In this document: positions 1 to 6,138 of the stretch, one piece after another
Layout of the letters: each line of letters starts with the position of its first letter
Position numbering within the stretch: the stretch's first letter is position 1
Assembly: GCA_938073925.1 (NCBI GenBank)
Contig: CALJGH010000063.1
Coordinates: 1 to 6,138, forward strand
Direction of reading: 5' to 3'
Length of the DNA: 6,138 nucleotides
Source: an uncultured Nitrospinaceae bacterium
GTDB lineage: Bacteria > Nitrospinota > Nitrospinia > Nitrospinales > VA-1
Translations under genes and position numbers: made by a program
The notes under the pieces: model-generated
The model's input: the letters and a program-made list of their open reading frames with translations, nothing else
Database searches by the model: none
What the model was told of the DNA's origin: nothing

Positions 1-77
1 AAAAACTTTTATAGGGCAGATATATTACGCGCTTATCAGTTCCGCCTTTTAATTTGTCTAAAAAATAGGATCCCAGT
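1..77. other. Leader upstream of nhaD, possible tail of an upstream gene
   Basis: These 77 bases are too short to assign. One forward frame is open from base 2 to a TAA at 50-52 and would end in a hydrophobic tail (ending LISSAF). Another forward frame is open to a TAA at 88-90, overlapping the nhaD start. Either could be the end of a gene that begins outside the window. TATATT at 21-26 could be a -10 element, but no convincing -35 is seen. Confidence 0.2.
67..70 (+). promoter_or_regulatory. Ribosome binding site of nhaD
   Basis: AGGA lies seven bases before the ATG at 78. It supports this start and contrasts with argD and the methyltransferase, which lack such a motif. Confidence 0.5.
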
Positions 78-1415
78 ATGCATAGTCTAACAGTCACATG
101 GGTCGGTTATGTTTCTCTGATTTGCTTTTGTTTGGCATATACGCTTGTCATATTTGAAGAGCAAATTCACATGAGGAAATCAAAACCGGTTATCTTAATC
201 GGTTGTTTTATGTGGGCTTTGATCGGTATTTATGAGGCTCAACATGGCTCGCATGACCCGCAACATAACGCCCATCATTTTGTAAAAGAGTTGATTGCAG
301 AAATTGGTGAGCTCTTTTTCTTTTTGCTTGTGGCTATGACCTACATCAACACACTAGAAGAGAGAAACGTATTCAAATCTCTGCGATCGTGGCTACTAAA
401 AAAAGGATTGGGATTTAAAAAGCTTTTTTGGGCTACTGGGTTAATTACATTTCTGCTTTCACCACTTGCCGACAATCTAACAAGCGCCTTGTTAATGTCT
501 ACTGTTGCGCTGGCAGTAAGCAATGGCAATGGCAAGTTCATCGTTCCTGCATTCGTAAACATAATCGTAGCCGCTAACGCAGGGGGTGCGTGGAGTCCGT
601 TTGGGGATATTACAACACTTATGGTGTGGACATCTGGAAAAGTACAAACCATGGAGTTTTCATATCTTGTACTTCCATCCATTGTGAACTGGATCATTCC
701 TGCAACGATCATGTATTTCTTTGTTCCTGATGAGCAACCTGAACCTGACAAAGAAGAGGTTGAACTAAAAGCCGGCGCTAAGGTCATCATTTTTCTGGGA
801 ATTTTCACCGTTGCTACGGCGGTTTCTTTCCATCAATTCCTGCATCTTCCCCCATTCATGGGAATGATGTTTGGTCTCGGTCTCTTGATGATCAAGGGTT
901 ATTATTTAAAACGCTGGGGTGAACTACGACACCTCAGAAAAAAAGGTATCAAAGAAGATAGAAGAAATCGACCTAGGTTTGATATCTTCGCAAAAGTAGA
1001 ACAAGTCGAATTCGATACGCTTCTATTTTTCTTTGGCGTTCTTACAGCCGTAGGTGCTTTGCAATACATTGGCTACCTTGCTCTCGCCAGCGAAAATATG
1101 TACGGCAATCTAGGGCCGACCTACTCAAATATTATAGTGGGATTACTTTCTGCTATTGTCGACAATATCCCTGTCATGTTCGCCGTTCTAAAAATGGATC
1201 CGACTATGGGACTCGACCAATGGTTACTGATCACCCTGACCGCCGGAACAGGCGGTAGCCTCCTATCTGTAGGCTCAGCAGCAGGTGTGGCCGTTATGGG
1301 AGTTGAAAAAGCAAATTACAACTTCATGTCTCACTTAAAGTGGGCGCCTGCCATTTTTCTGGGTTATGCAGGAAGTATAGTGTGCTGGTATTTCGTAACG
1401 GCTTCGCTTAGATAA
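78..1415 (+). CDS. nhaD: NhaD-type Na+/H+ antiporter
   Basis: This 445-residue protein is an inner-membrane sodium/proton antiporter of the NhaD family (ArsB/NhaD, ion transporter superfamily), which exports Na+ in exchange for H+ for salt and pH homeostasis. About a dozen hydrophobic segments run through the chain. The two halves carry matching discontinuous-helix motifs: SPLADNLT (128-135) with GGAWSPFGD (169-177) in the first half, and SAIVDNIP (358-365) with GGSLLSVGSAAGV (392-404) in the second. The Asp-Asn pairs at 132-133 and 362-363 are the expected ion-binding positions. Full family length is present. The ATG is preceded by AGGA at 67-70, seven bases away, the clearest Shine-Dalgarno in the window. 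A charged loop (about 276-312) lies between the halves. A loop near residues 56-67 holds five histidines, HGSHDPQHNAHH. The gene ends 27 bp before the convergent methyltransferase gene. Family assignment is secure; ion preference (Na+ versus Li+) is inferred from the family. Confidence 0.93.
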   Translation: MHSLTVTWVGYVSLICFCLAYTLVIFEEQIHMRKSKPVILIGCFMWALIGIYEAQHGSHDPQHNAHHFVKELIAEIGELFFFLLVAMTYINTLEERNVFKSLRSWLLKKGLGFKKLFWATGLITFLLSPLADNLTSALLMSTVALAVSNGNGKFIVPAFVNIIVAANAGGAWSPFGDITTLMVWTSGKVQTMEFSYLVLPSIVNWIIPATIMYFFVPDEQPEPDKEEVELKAGAKVIIFLGIFTVATAVSFHQFLHLPPFMGMMFGLGLLMIKGYYLKRWGELRHLRKKGIKEDRRNRPRFDIFAKVEQVEFDTLLFFFGVLTAVGALQYIGYLALASENMYGNLGPTYSNIIVGLLSAIVDNIPVMFAVLKMDPTMGLDQWLLITLTAGTGGSLLSVGSAAGVAVMGVEKANYNFMSHLKWAPAIFLGYAGSIVCWYFVTASLR

Positions 1416-1442
1416 TAAAAAATCCGCGAGCGCCTGAAAGCA

Positions 1443-2147
1443 TTAATCTTTCTTTCGCAAAACAATTTGAATTTGTGCTACTGCGTCTTCCAAAGTCTGA
1501 TCAATTAGAGCACCGAGCTTTACTGATATTAAATTGACTTTGTATTTCAGAGACTGGGAATTCAACCCAAGTTTCGCAAGAAACTTTTGTTTCCTGTTCA
1601 GCCTTTTAATAATAGAGCGGTTCAGACGCATGAAAAACTTCCCCCGCCTTCCCAACCCATGACTCTTTAAGGAGTGATCGTACCCCTTGTCTTGCCGTTC
1701 TAAAGAAATCACCTCGGCACCTGGCAGAGCAGAACATACTTCACCCAAGTCATAAGAAACGGGAGACCAAGAGTCCGATTTATTCAACCGAAAAGTTGCA
1801 GAATGATCGCGATTAAACAAACTTGGCCAAACTCCCTGCTCATACAAATCTTCATCGGGAACAACAATAACCATCGACCCACCTGGTTTTACCAATTGCC
1901 ACCATTGCTCTAATGCCTTCGGCACATCGGTCATATGCTCTAAGGAATGACTGCTATGAACACAATCAAATGTATTCGAACTAAGGTAATCCAAAATCTT
2001 CTGGGCATCGCCCTGCTCTTGATCGAAAGGGACCGCATTAGGAACAACCAGGTCATCACCACAACCAATATCCAAAACCTTTCCAGAAAAATACTTTTCT
2101 AAGAATTCCGGACCGCGTATTCTTTTTGTCTTAGCTGCTTCATCCAT
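1443..2147 (-). CDS. Class I SAM-dependent methyltransferase (Methyltransf_11-like)
   Basis: A 234-residue soluble enzyme predicted to transfer a methyl group from S-adenosylmethionine to an unknown acceptor. The glycine-rich motif I VLDIGCGDD is at 24-32, the acidic ribose-contact region is around FDQEQGDA (41-48), SLEHM is at 68-72, and KPGG followed by the hydrophobic strand SMVIVVPDED is at 87-100. This is the usual order of a Rossmann-fold methyltransferase of the Methyltransf_11 type. After the fold comes a region with aromatic and charged residues (101-135), then a very basic stretch (about 167-192, rich in Arg and Lys) and a C-terminal tail that may bind a polymeric or membrane-associated substrate; that is inference. 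The ATG has no Shine-Dalgarno, only an A-rich leader. It lies 41 bp downstream of the broken comF gene on the same strand, so the two may share a transcript. Similar enzymes occur in sugar and lipopolysaccharide gene sets, but nothing here fixes the substrate. Confidence 0.85.
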   Translation of the reverse strand: MDEAAKTKRIRGPEFLEKYFSGKVLDIGCGDDLVVPNAVPFDQEQGDAQKILDYLSSNTFDCVHSSHSLEHMTDVPKALEQWWQLVKPGGSMVIVVPDEDLYEQGVWPSLFNRDHSATFRLNKSDSWSPVSYDLGEVCSALPGAEVISLERQDKGYDHSLKSHGLGRRGKFFMRLNRSIIKRLNRKQKFLAKLGLNSQSLKYKVNLISVKLGALIDQTLEDAVAQIQIVLRKKD

Positions 2148-2188
2148 ATTTTTTTAATTACCCTAAAATACCAATCAATTTTTCTTAG

Positions 2189-2949
2189 TTACCTGTCCAA
2201 GCCTTTTCCCACAACCACCCGCCCTAGAGTAAAAATATAAACTTTTACCGCGCCTGCCTTTTTCAATGTCTTTGCCATCTCATTTATCGTTGCCCCTGTT
2301 GTAAAAACATCATCCACCAGTAAAACATTTTTCTCTGCGACCCATTCTAGACGATTGACCTCAAAAGCACTTTGATATTTTACGCTCTTTCTGCTTTGGT
2401 TTTGGTTGCTTGCACAGAAATCACCTTGACTCGCTTTAACAAAGCACTTTCCAAGGGAGCACCCAAAACCCTTACGACTTGACGAGCCAAAAGAAAAGCC
2501 TGATCAAACCCTCTCTCTCATTTTATTAAAGTGTCGCGGAATCGGAGAAACCGTTAAAGCCGAGTACTCTTTTCCATATTCGGAAAAATATTTTTCAAGC
2601 AAACAATCAATATCCGATAGCACACCCAACTGTTTCTGGTATTTAAAATGATGGATCAATTGCCGCAGGACGTTATCATAAAGGCCCAGCGATCCCGCCC
2701 GATCAAACTTATAAGGACTTTGCCTACATACCTCACAAACAAATTCATCTTGAGGATAATTATAAGAAATATCTGCTGGAACTCCACAAACAAAGCATAT
2801 CGGGGTATGGATAAGTCCAATATCATTAAAGCAGGTACAACAAAGATATTCGCCTCCCCGCCTGTCTCCTCTAAAAATATGCAGTTCTGGGGAAAAAGCA
2901 GATTTAAAACAGCTAGAAGCCGTTTGAATCCAGATTGGGAAGTTTTCAC
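2189..2949 (-). pseudogene. comF: ComF family phosphoribosyltransferase, three frame disruptions
   Basis: ComF/GntX-type proteins carry an N-terminal zinc-finger region and a C-terminal phosphoribosyltransferase-like domain, and in competent bacteria help DNA uptake. Joining three frames gives a full-length product of about 250 residues, normal for the family. From a GTG at 2949 the N-terminus reads FKRLLAVLNLLFPQNCIF, typical of ComF. At an A5 run (2873-2877 on the + strand) one base seems missing. The next frame gives the cysteine pairs LCCTC, ICFVC and FVCEVC, then FDRAGSLGLYD, LRQLIHHFKYQ and SPIPRHFNKMRER, and hits TGA at 2504-2506. Adding one GA unit in the repeat at 2511-2519 restores RERGFDQAFLLARQ. 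A further single-base loss at about 2386-2392 separates QATKTKAER from VKYQSAF. The last part holds the PRPP-binding motif VLLVDDVFTTGAT and ends at TAA 2189. An ATG at 2989 opens the middle frame but lacks family-like sequence. Nonfunctional if the sequence is right; otherwise sequencing errors. Confidence 0.82.
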
Positions 2950-2970
2950 AAGGAAATCCCGAGAATATAA

Positions 2971-3006
2971 GAAATAAGAACAAAGGCATACTTTTGTTCT
3001 TATTTC
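2971..3006. repeat. Near-perfect inverted repeat (16-bp stem, CATA loop)
   Basis: Bases 2971-2984 pair with 2993-3006 without a mismatch (14 bp). A G-T wobble (2985 with 2992) and a G-C pair (2986 with 2991) close a four-base loop, CATA at 2987-2990. The stem is A/T-rich and has no T-tract directly after it on either strand. It lies between two divergently transcribed genes, about 90 bp before argD and 21 bp before the comF GTG. A terminator for an unseen transcript, a protein-binding operator, or a leader hairpin of the comF mRNA are all possible. Confidence 0.7.
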
Positions 3007-3029
3007 ATAAATACAACAGTATCAAAGGT

Positions 3030-3058
3030 TTTTATATTTTTCGTTTATTTTTTATGAT
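3030..3058 (+). promoter_or_regulatory. Candidate promoter for the argD-argF cluster
   Basis: TATGAT at 3053-3058 is a good match to a sigma-70 type -10 box. The hexamer 17 bases upstream, TTTTAT at 3030-3035, is a poor -35. The spacing to the argD ATG at 3094 is reasonable for a short leader. No ARG-box-like palindrome was recognised. The region is so A/T-rich that chance matches are expected. Confidence 0.35.
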
Positions 3059-3093
3059 AGAGTTTTCGGTTTAACAATTCCTCCTAAATTTTT

Positions 3094-4302
3094 ATGAACA
3101 AGAACCAAAAAATTGCCCTACTAACGAAAAAACATGTCGCACAAACTTATGGGCGATACCCTATTGCACTGGTACGGGGAAAAGGCACGAAAGTATGGGA
3201 TAAAGCTGGCAAACAATATTTGGATTTTGTGAGCGGTCTTGCCGTTGACAACTTGGGTCACTGCCACCCGGCGGTTGTTTCTGCAATCCAAAACCAGGCA
3301 GAAAAACTGCTGCACGTTTCCAATTTATACCATATCGAGCCACAATCTCAATTAGCAGAACAGCTCACCTCGCTATGCTTTGCTCAGAAATTTTTCTTTT
3401 GCAACAGTGGTACAGAAGCCATTGAATCTGCAATAAAGCTGGCAAGGAAATTTTCATTTGACCAGGGACATACAGACCGCACAGAAATTATAACAATGCA
3501 TAATTCCTTTCATGGACGGTCGATGGGAGCTTTATCAGCAACTGCACAAAAAAAATTCCATACCGGATTCCAACCTCTCTTACCGGGGTTTAAATATGTT
3601 CCCTTTAATAACATTCCAGCAGTTAAAAAAGCCATCAGCAAAAAGACCTGCGCGATACTGGTCGAACCGGTTCAGGGAGAAGGCGGTGTAAACATACCCG
3701 ACCCCTCTTATCTTAAAAATTTAAAATCACTCTGTAAAAAAAATAACCTGCTATTGATATTCGATGAAGTACAAACGGGGTTTGGTCGAAGCGGAAAATT
3801 ATTTGCCCACGAACTATTTAAGACCAAGCCGGACATCATGACACTTGCGAAAGCCTTGGGAGGGGGGATGGCCATAGGTGCCATGGCCGCTACAAATCGA
3901 GTTATGAAATCATTCGTACCCGGAACTCACGGCGCCACGTTTGGAGGCAACCCTCTTGCTTGCGCGGCTGCTTTAGCATCCCTAAAAGTCATCACTGGAA
4001 ACGGGTTTTTAAAAAAGGCTTCAGAAACAGGAACATACTTTTCCGAATGCCTGCAAAAACTAGCGCAGCAACACTCAATAATAAAAGATGTGCGTGGCAA
4101 AGGGATGATATTGGCAATAGAACTTGATAAGCCGGGAGCTCAGGTTGTTCTCGATTGTATGGAAAAGGGGTTCCTGATCAATTGTATTCAACAAAATATT
4201 TTGCGCTTTCTTCCCCCTTTAAATATTTCCCGTGAAGATATAAATAGTCTGATGCCTGTCTTATCTGAAAGCCTACTTCGATTATCAAAAATTAAAATAT
4301 AA
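3094..4302 (+). CDS. argD: Acetylornithine aminotransferase
   Basis: This 402-residue cytoplasmic enzyme uses pyridoxal phosphate to move an amino group from glutamate to N-acetylglutamate semialdehyde, giving N-acetylornithine in arginine synthesis. It is a class III (fold type I) aminotransferase of normal ArgD length. Visible marks are SGTEA (105-109, cofactor phosphate contact), FHGR (139-142), FDEVQTGFGRSG (223-234) with Asp224 contacting the pyridine nitrogen, Lys253 in LAKALGGG as the Schiff-base lysine, THGATFGGNP (278-287), and the C-terminal RFLPPL (371-376). Close relatives include succinylornithine and 4-aminobutyrate aminotransferases; adjacency to argF makes the arginine role the best call. 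The ATG has no Shine-Dalgarno upstream: CCTCCT, the opposite sense, lies at 3080-3085, and the leader ends in A/T. The stop is 16 bp before argF, implying one transcript. Two A8 runs inside the gene do not break its frame. Confidence 0.93.
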   Translation: MNKNQKIALLTKKHVAQTYGRYPIALVRGKGTKVWDKAGKQYLDFVSGLAVDNLGHCHPAVVSAIQNQAEKLLHVSNLYHIEPQSQLAEQLTSLCFAQKFFFCNSGTEAIESAIKLARKFSFDQGHTDRTEIITMHNSFHGRSMGALSATAQKKFHTGFQPLLPGFKYVPFNNIPAVKKAISKKTCAILVEPVQGEGGVNIPDPSYLKNLKSLCKKNNLLLIFDEVQTGFGRSGKLFAHELFKTKPDIMTLAKALGGGMAIGAMAATNRVMKSFVPGTHGATFGGNPLACAAALASLKVITGNGFLKKASETGTYFSECLQKLAQQHSIIKDVRGKGMILAIELDKPGAQVVLDCMEKGFLINCIQQNILRFLPPLNISREDINSLMPVLSESLLRLSKIKI

Positions 4303-4318
4303 TTTTGGAATAATTTTT

Positions 4319-5218
4319 ATGAAAAAAGATCTTCTAACCGTCAACGACTTTAGCCGTGAAGAAATTTTGACACTCTTTGAAAAGTCAACGGACTTAAAAA
4401 AGAAAAGAGAAAATGGAGCAGAACATTTTTCTTTAAAAGGCAAATCTCTAGGAATGATTTTCAACAAGCATTCCACCCGCACTCGAATTTCTTTTGAAGT
4501 TGGAATGTATGAGCTTGGTGGGCAAGCTCTTTTCCTAACTGGAGACCAACTGCAGTTGAATCGCGGAGAAACACTGAAGGATTCCGCGCAAGTCCTCTCC
4601 CGCTATCTGAATGGAATTCTAATTCGCACTCATGACCACCAGGAAGTTATTGACCTGGCGGAACATGCAACCATACCTGTCATCAATGGACTCACAGATT
4701 TAAATCACCCCGTCCAGATTCTTGCTGACATTTTTACGATTCAAGAAAAATTCGGAAAAATAGAAAACATAAAAATAGCTTATGTAGGAGACTGCAACAA
4801 TGTAACCTATTCCTGGATGACAGGAGCTTCATTGATGGAAATGGAATTGGCTATCGCCTGCCCTCCAGAATTCAAACCGGATTCATTACCTGCTCTTAGT
4901 GGAAACGGAAAAGTTGAATTTATTGAAGATCCATTAAAAGCTGTAAAAGATGCTGATATCATTTATACCGATGTTTGGATAAGTATGGGTGATACCGGCG
5001 ACTTAGATAAAAAAGAAAAACTTCTGGCACCCTATCAGATCAACCAGAAACTATTAGATGCCACCGGAAAAAATTCATTAGTGATGCATTGCCTACCAGC
5101 TCACCGTGGTATGGAAATCACATCTGAAGTCTTAGATGGAAAAAATTCTATTGTTTTTGATCAGGCCGAGAACAGGTTGCATGTGCAAAAAGCTATTCTC
5201 GAAACATTACTATCCTAA
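4319..5218 (+). CDS. argF: Ornithine carbamoyltransferase
   Basis: This 299-residue cytoplasmic enzyme joins carbamoyl phosphate to ornithine to make citrulline, the step after ornithine formation in arginine synthesis. The carbamoyl-phosphate loop STRTR is at 52-56, the RTH segment at 103-105, and HPVQ at 130-133. DVWISMG at 218-224 carries the Ser-Met-Gly ornithine-binding loop that marks ornithine rather than aspartate carbamoyltransferases. HCLPAHRG at 257-264 supplies the catalytic Cys258. Length is usual for short bacterial OTCases, and no key residue is missing. It starts 16 bp after argD; TTGGAA at 4305-4310, eight bases before the ATG, is a weak ribosome-binding candidate. A catabolic OTCase (ArcB) is less likely, given the argD partner and the lack of arcA or arcC nearby. 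Acetylornithine-specific forms cannot be fully excluded by eye, but the SMG loop argues against them. Confidence 0.94.
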   Translation: MKKDLLTVNDFSREEILTLFEKSTDLKKKRENGAEHFSLKGKSLGMIFNKHSTRTRISFEVGMYELGGQALFLTGDQLQLNRGETLKDSAQVLSRYLNGILIRTHDHQEVIDLAEHATIPVINGLTDLNHPVQILADIFTIQEKFGKIENIKIAYVGDCNNVTYSWMTGASLMEMELAIACPPEFKPDSLPALSGNGKVEFIEDPLKAVKDADIIYTDVWISMGDTGDLDKKEKLLAPYQINQKLLDATGKNSLVMHCLPAHRGMEITSEVLDGKNSIVFDQAENRLHVQKAILETLLS

Positions 5219-5230
5219 CTAAATCAATGA

Positions 5231-5506
5231 TATATTTGCAGCTCTTCATACAAAAAAATAACAATATATTTTGAAGGAGATTCTCCAGACTTCACATTGC
5301 TAGAAGTCCGGGTCGACAACCCAGCAGCCAGTTCACTGAACCTGATGATCATGTTTCACGTCAACGGAAAATGTGCCGATCGCTACGAAGAGAACCGACG
5401 GGAAATTCAAACCACCCTAGTTCAAATCTGCAACGTAAGCAATTTAACAATTCCCTTCAGCCAACTCACTTTCAATATGGCTGAAAACCCACCTATTCCT
5501 GAATAA
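5231..5506 (+). pseudogene. Short orphan frame resembling an MscS C-terminus
   Basis: The frame is open from a TGA at 5228-5230 to TAA at 5504-5506. The part from 5273 on reads as EGDSPDFTLLEVRVDN, then SSLNLMIMFHVN, ADRYEENRREIQTTL and LTIPFSQLTFNM. By eye this follows the order of the cytoplasmic C-terminal alpha/beta domain of MscS-family channels: a strand, an Asp-Arg-rich turn, a helix, then the I-P-F-x-Q strand. No membrane segments or MscS pore precede it, because argF ends directly upstream. In-frame starts are poor: TTG at 5297 has AAGGAG at 5274-5279, but 17 bases away. An ATG at 5227, nine bases after the argF stop, would join this frame if one A were absent from the A7 run at 5252-5258, giving a protein of about 92 residues. 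It ends eight bases before the tgt start. It is either a channel-gene remnant, a small stand-alone protein with a sequencing slip, or an unrelated hypothetical; the MscS match is not secure. Confidence 0.45.
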
Positions 5507-5514
5507 AAGAAAAA

Positions 5515-6138
5515 GTGATTAAATTTGAAGTATTAAAGAAACACAGTCACTCCTCTGCACGACTGGGAGTTCTGACAACGCCCCATGGGAAAATCAATAC
5601 CCCCTGCTTTATGCCTGTTGGTACCCAAGCAACGGTTAAAGCTCTGACACCAGAAAATTTACAATCCATGGGTGCTCAAATTATTCTCGGGAACACCTAT
5701 CATCTTTATTTAAGGCCCGGACATGAATTGATTCAGTCACTAGGTGGACTCCATAAGTTCATGAACTGGCACCATCCTATTCTTACAGACAGCGGCGGTT
5801 ATCAGGTTTTCAGCATGAATAAGCTGACAAAGGTAACTGAAGAAGGGGTGAACTTTAAATCACATATTGATGGTTCCAGCCATTTTATTGCCCCGGAAAA
5901 GGCTATAGAAATACAACAGGCATTGGGCGCATATATTATCATGACATTTGATGAGCCTACACCCTACCCTTCAGATATTTCAACGACTCAAAAATCTCTA
6001 AAACTCACTACCCGCTGGGCGAAAAGATGCAAAGATGCGTTGCAAACCGAGAATCAATCTCTGTTTGGAATTGTACAAGGGGGGATGCATCCCAACTTAC
6101 GAAAAGAAAGTGCAGAACAAATTACAGCATTAGACTTT
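5515..6138 (+). CDS. tgt: tRNA-guanine transglycosylase, 3' part outside window
   Basis: The first 208 codons of Tgt, which swaps guanine 34 of Asp, Asn, His and Tyr tRNAs for preQ1 during queuosine synthesis. A GTG at 5515 gives MIKFEVLKK, matching the usual N-terminus; the next upstream in-frame stop is TGA at 5500-5502. A purine-rich AAAAGAAAAA leader replaces a clear Shine-Dalgarno. Motifs in order are TPCFMPVGTQATVK (29-42), GAQIILGNTYHLYLRPG (53-69), TDSGGYQVFS (91-100) with Asp92 equivalent to catalytic Asp102 of the Zymomonas enzyme, FDEPTPYP (145-152), RWAKR (167-171) and GIVQGG (185-190). The usual motif is FDECTPYP; here Pro148 replaces the Cys that corresponds to Zymomonas Cys158. 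The nucleophile Asp280 and the zinc-binding Cys/His region lie beyond the window edge. The gene follows the short orphan frame by eight bases and reads in the same direction as argD-argF. Confidence 0.94.
   Translation, partial: MIKFEVLKKHSHSSARLGVLTTPHGKINTPCFMPVGTQATVKALTPENLQSMGAQIILGNTYHLYLRPGHELIQSLGGLHKFMNWHHPILTDSGGYQVFSMNKLTKVTEEGVNFKSHIDGSSHFIAPEKAIEIQQALGAYIIMTFDEPTPYPSDISTTQKSLKLTTRWAKRCKDALQTENQSLFGIVQGGMHPNLRKESAEQITALDF

Noticed and set aside
341..808. 155-codon open frame on the minus strand inside nhaD
   Set aside because: It lies fully antisense to a clear NhaD coding region and its translation has no domain-like pattern.
1409..1440. Possible terminator between nhaD and the methyltransferase gene
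   Set aside because: On the minus strand a GCG/CGC element is followed by a T-run, but the pairing arms are only 3 bp with a two-base loop, so no stable hairpin forms.
2648..2977. 109-codon open frame on the plus strand
   Set aside because: It is antisense to comF, whose cysteine motifs and conserved segments clearly define the coding strand. The product is basic and featureless.
3040..3075. ArgR-type ARG box upstream of argD
   Set aside because: The region is A/T-rich but I could not find the paired TGAAT/ATTCA-like half-sites of a normal ARG box.
4285..4482. 65-codon minus-strand frame over the argD-argF junction
   Set aside because: It overlaps the start of argF on the opposite strand and has no recognisable features; chance frame.
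5276..5286. GGAGATTCTCC near-palindrome as an operator
   Set aside because: It is only 5 bp per arm and lies inside an open frame; too short to support a site.
1..6138. A new defence, secretion or mobile system in the window
   Set aside because: Apart from the short orphan frame, every gene matches a known family of housekeeping or transport type, and no nuclease, toxin pair, integrase, transposase or repeat array was seen.

Overview
The window is an AT-rich stretch of bacterial chromosome built mainly from housekeeping genes, apparently from a Gram-negative bacterium. NhaD-type antiporters, a Tgt gene and an argD-argF pair would suit a marine or proteobacterial-like lineage; a Nitrospinota- or deltaproteobacteria-like source is a guess from overall gene style, not something the sequence proves. 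Most starts have weak or no Shine-Dalgarno sequence and sit in A/T-rich leaders.

Layout, left to right. A complete NhaD-type Na+/H+ antiporter gene (78-1415, +) converges on a SAM-dependent methyltransferase gene (1443-2147, -). Upstream of the methyltransferase on the same strand lies a comF gene (about 2189-2949, -) that is recognisable over its full length but needs three reading-frame corrections, so it looks like a recent pseudogene or a badly sequenced gene. A divergent intergenic region (2950-3093) follows, holding a near-perfect 16-bp hairpin. Then comes a rightward cluster: argD (acetylornithine aminotransferase), argF (ornithine carbamoyltransferase), a short orphan reading frame whose sequence resembles the C-terminal end of MscS-family channels, and the first 208 codons of tgt (queuine/preQ1 tRNA-ribosyltransferase), which runs off the right edge.

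Functional reading. argD and argF encode consecutive arginine-pathway enzymes: ArgD makes N-acetylornithine, which is deacylated elsewhere to ornithine, and ArgF converts ornithine to citrulline. They are 16 bp apart and surely co-transcribed. tgt modifies the wobble base of GUN-anticodon tRNAs and is probably read through from the same direction. nhaD is an independent ion-homeostasis gene. No phage, transposase, CRISPR array or RNA gene is visible.

I do not see a convincing new multi-gene system here. The points most worth checking are the multiply frameshifted comF with a dinucleotide tract at one break, the strong inverted repeat between comF and argD, the MscS-like fragment between argF and tgt, and a Cys-to-Pro change in the conserved FDEC motif of Tgt.
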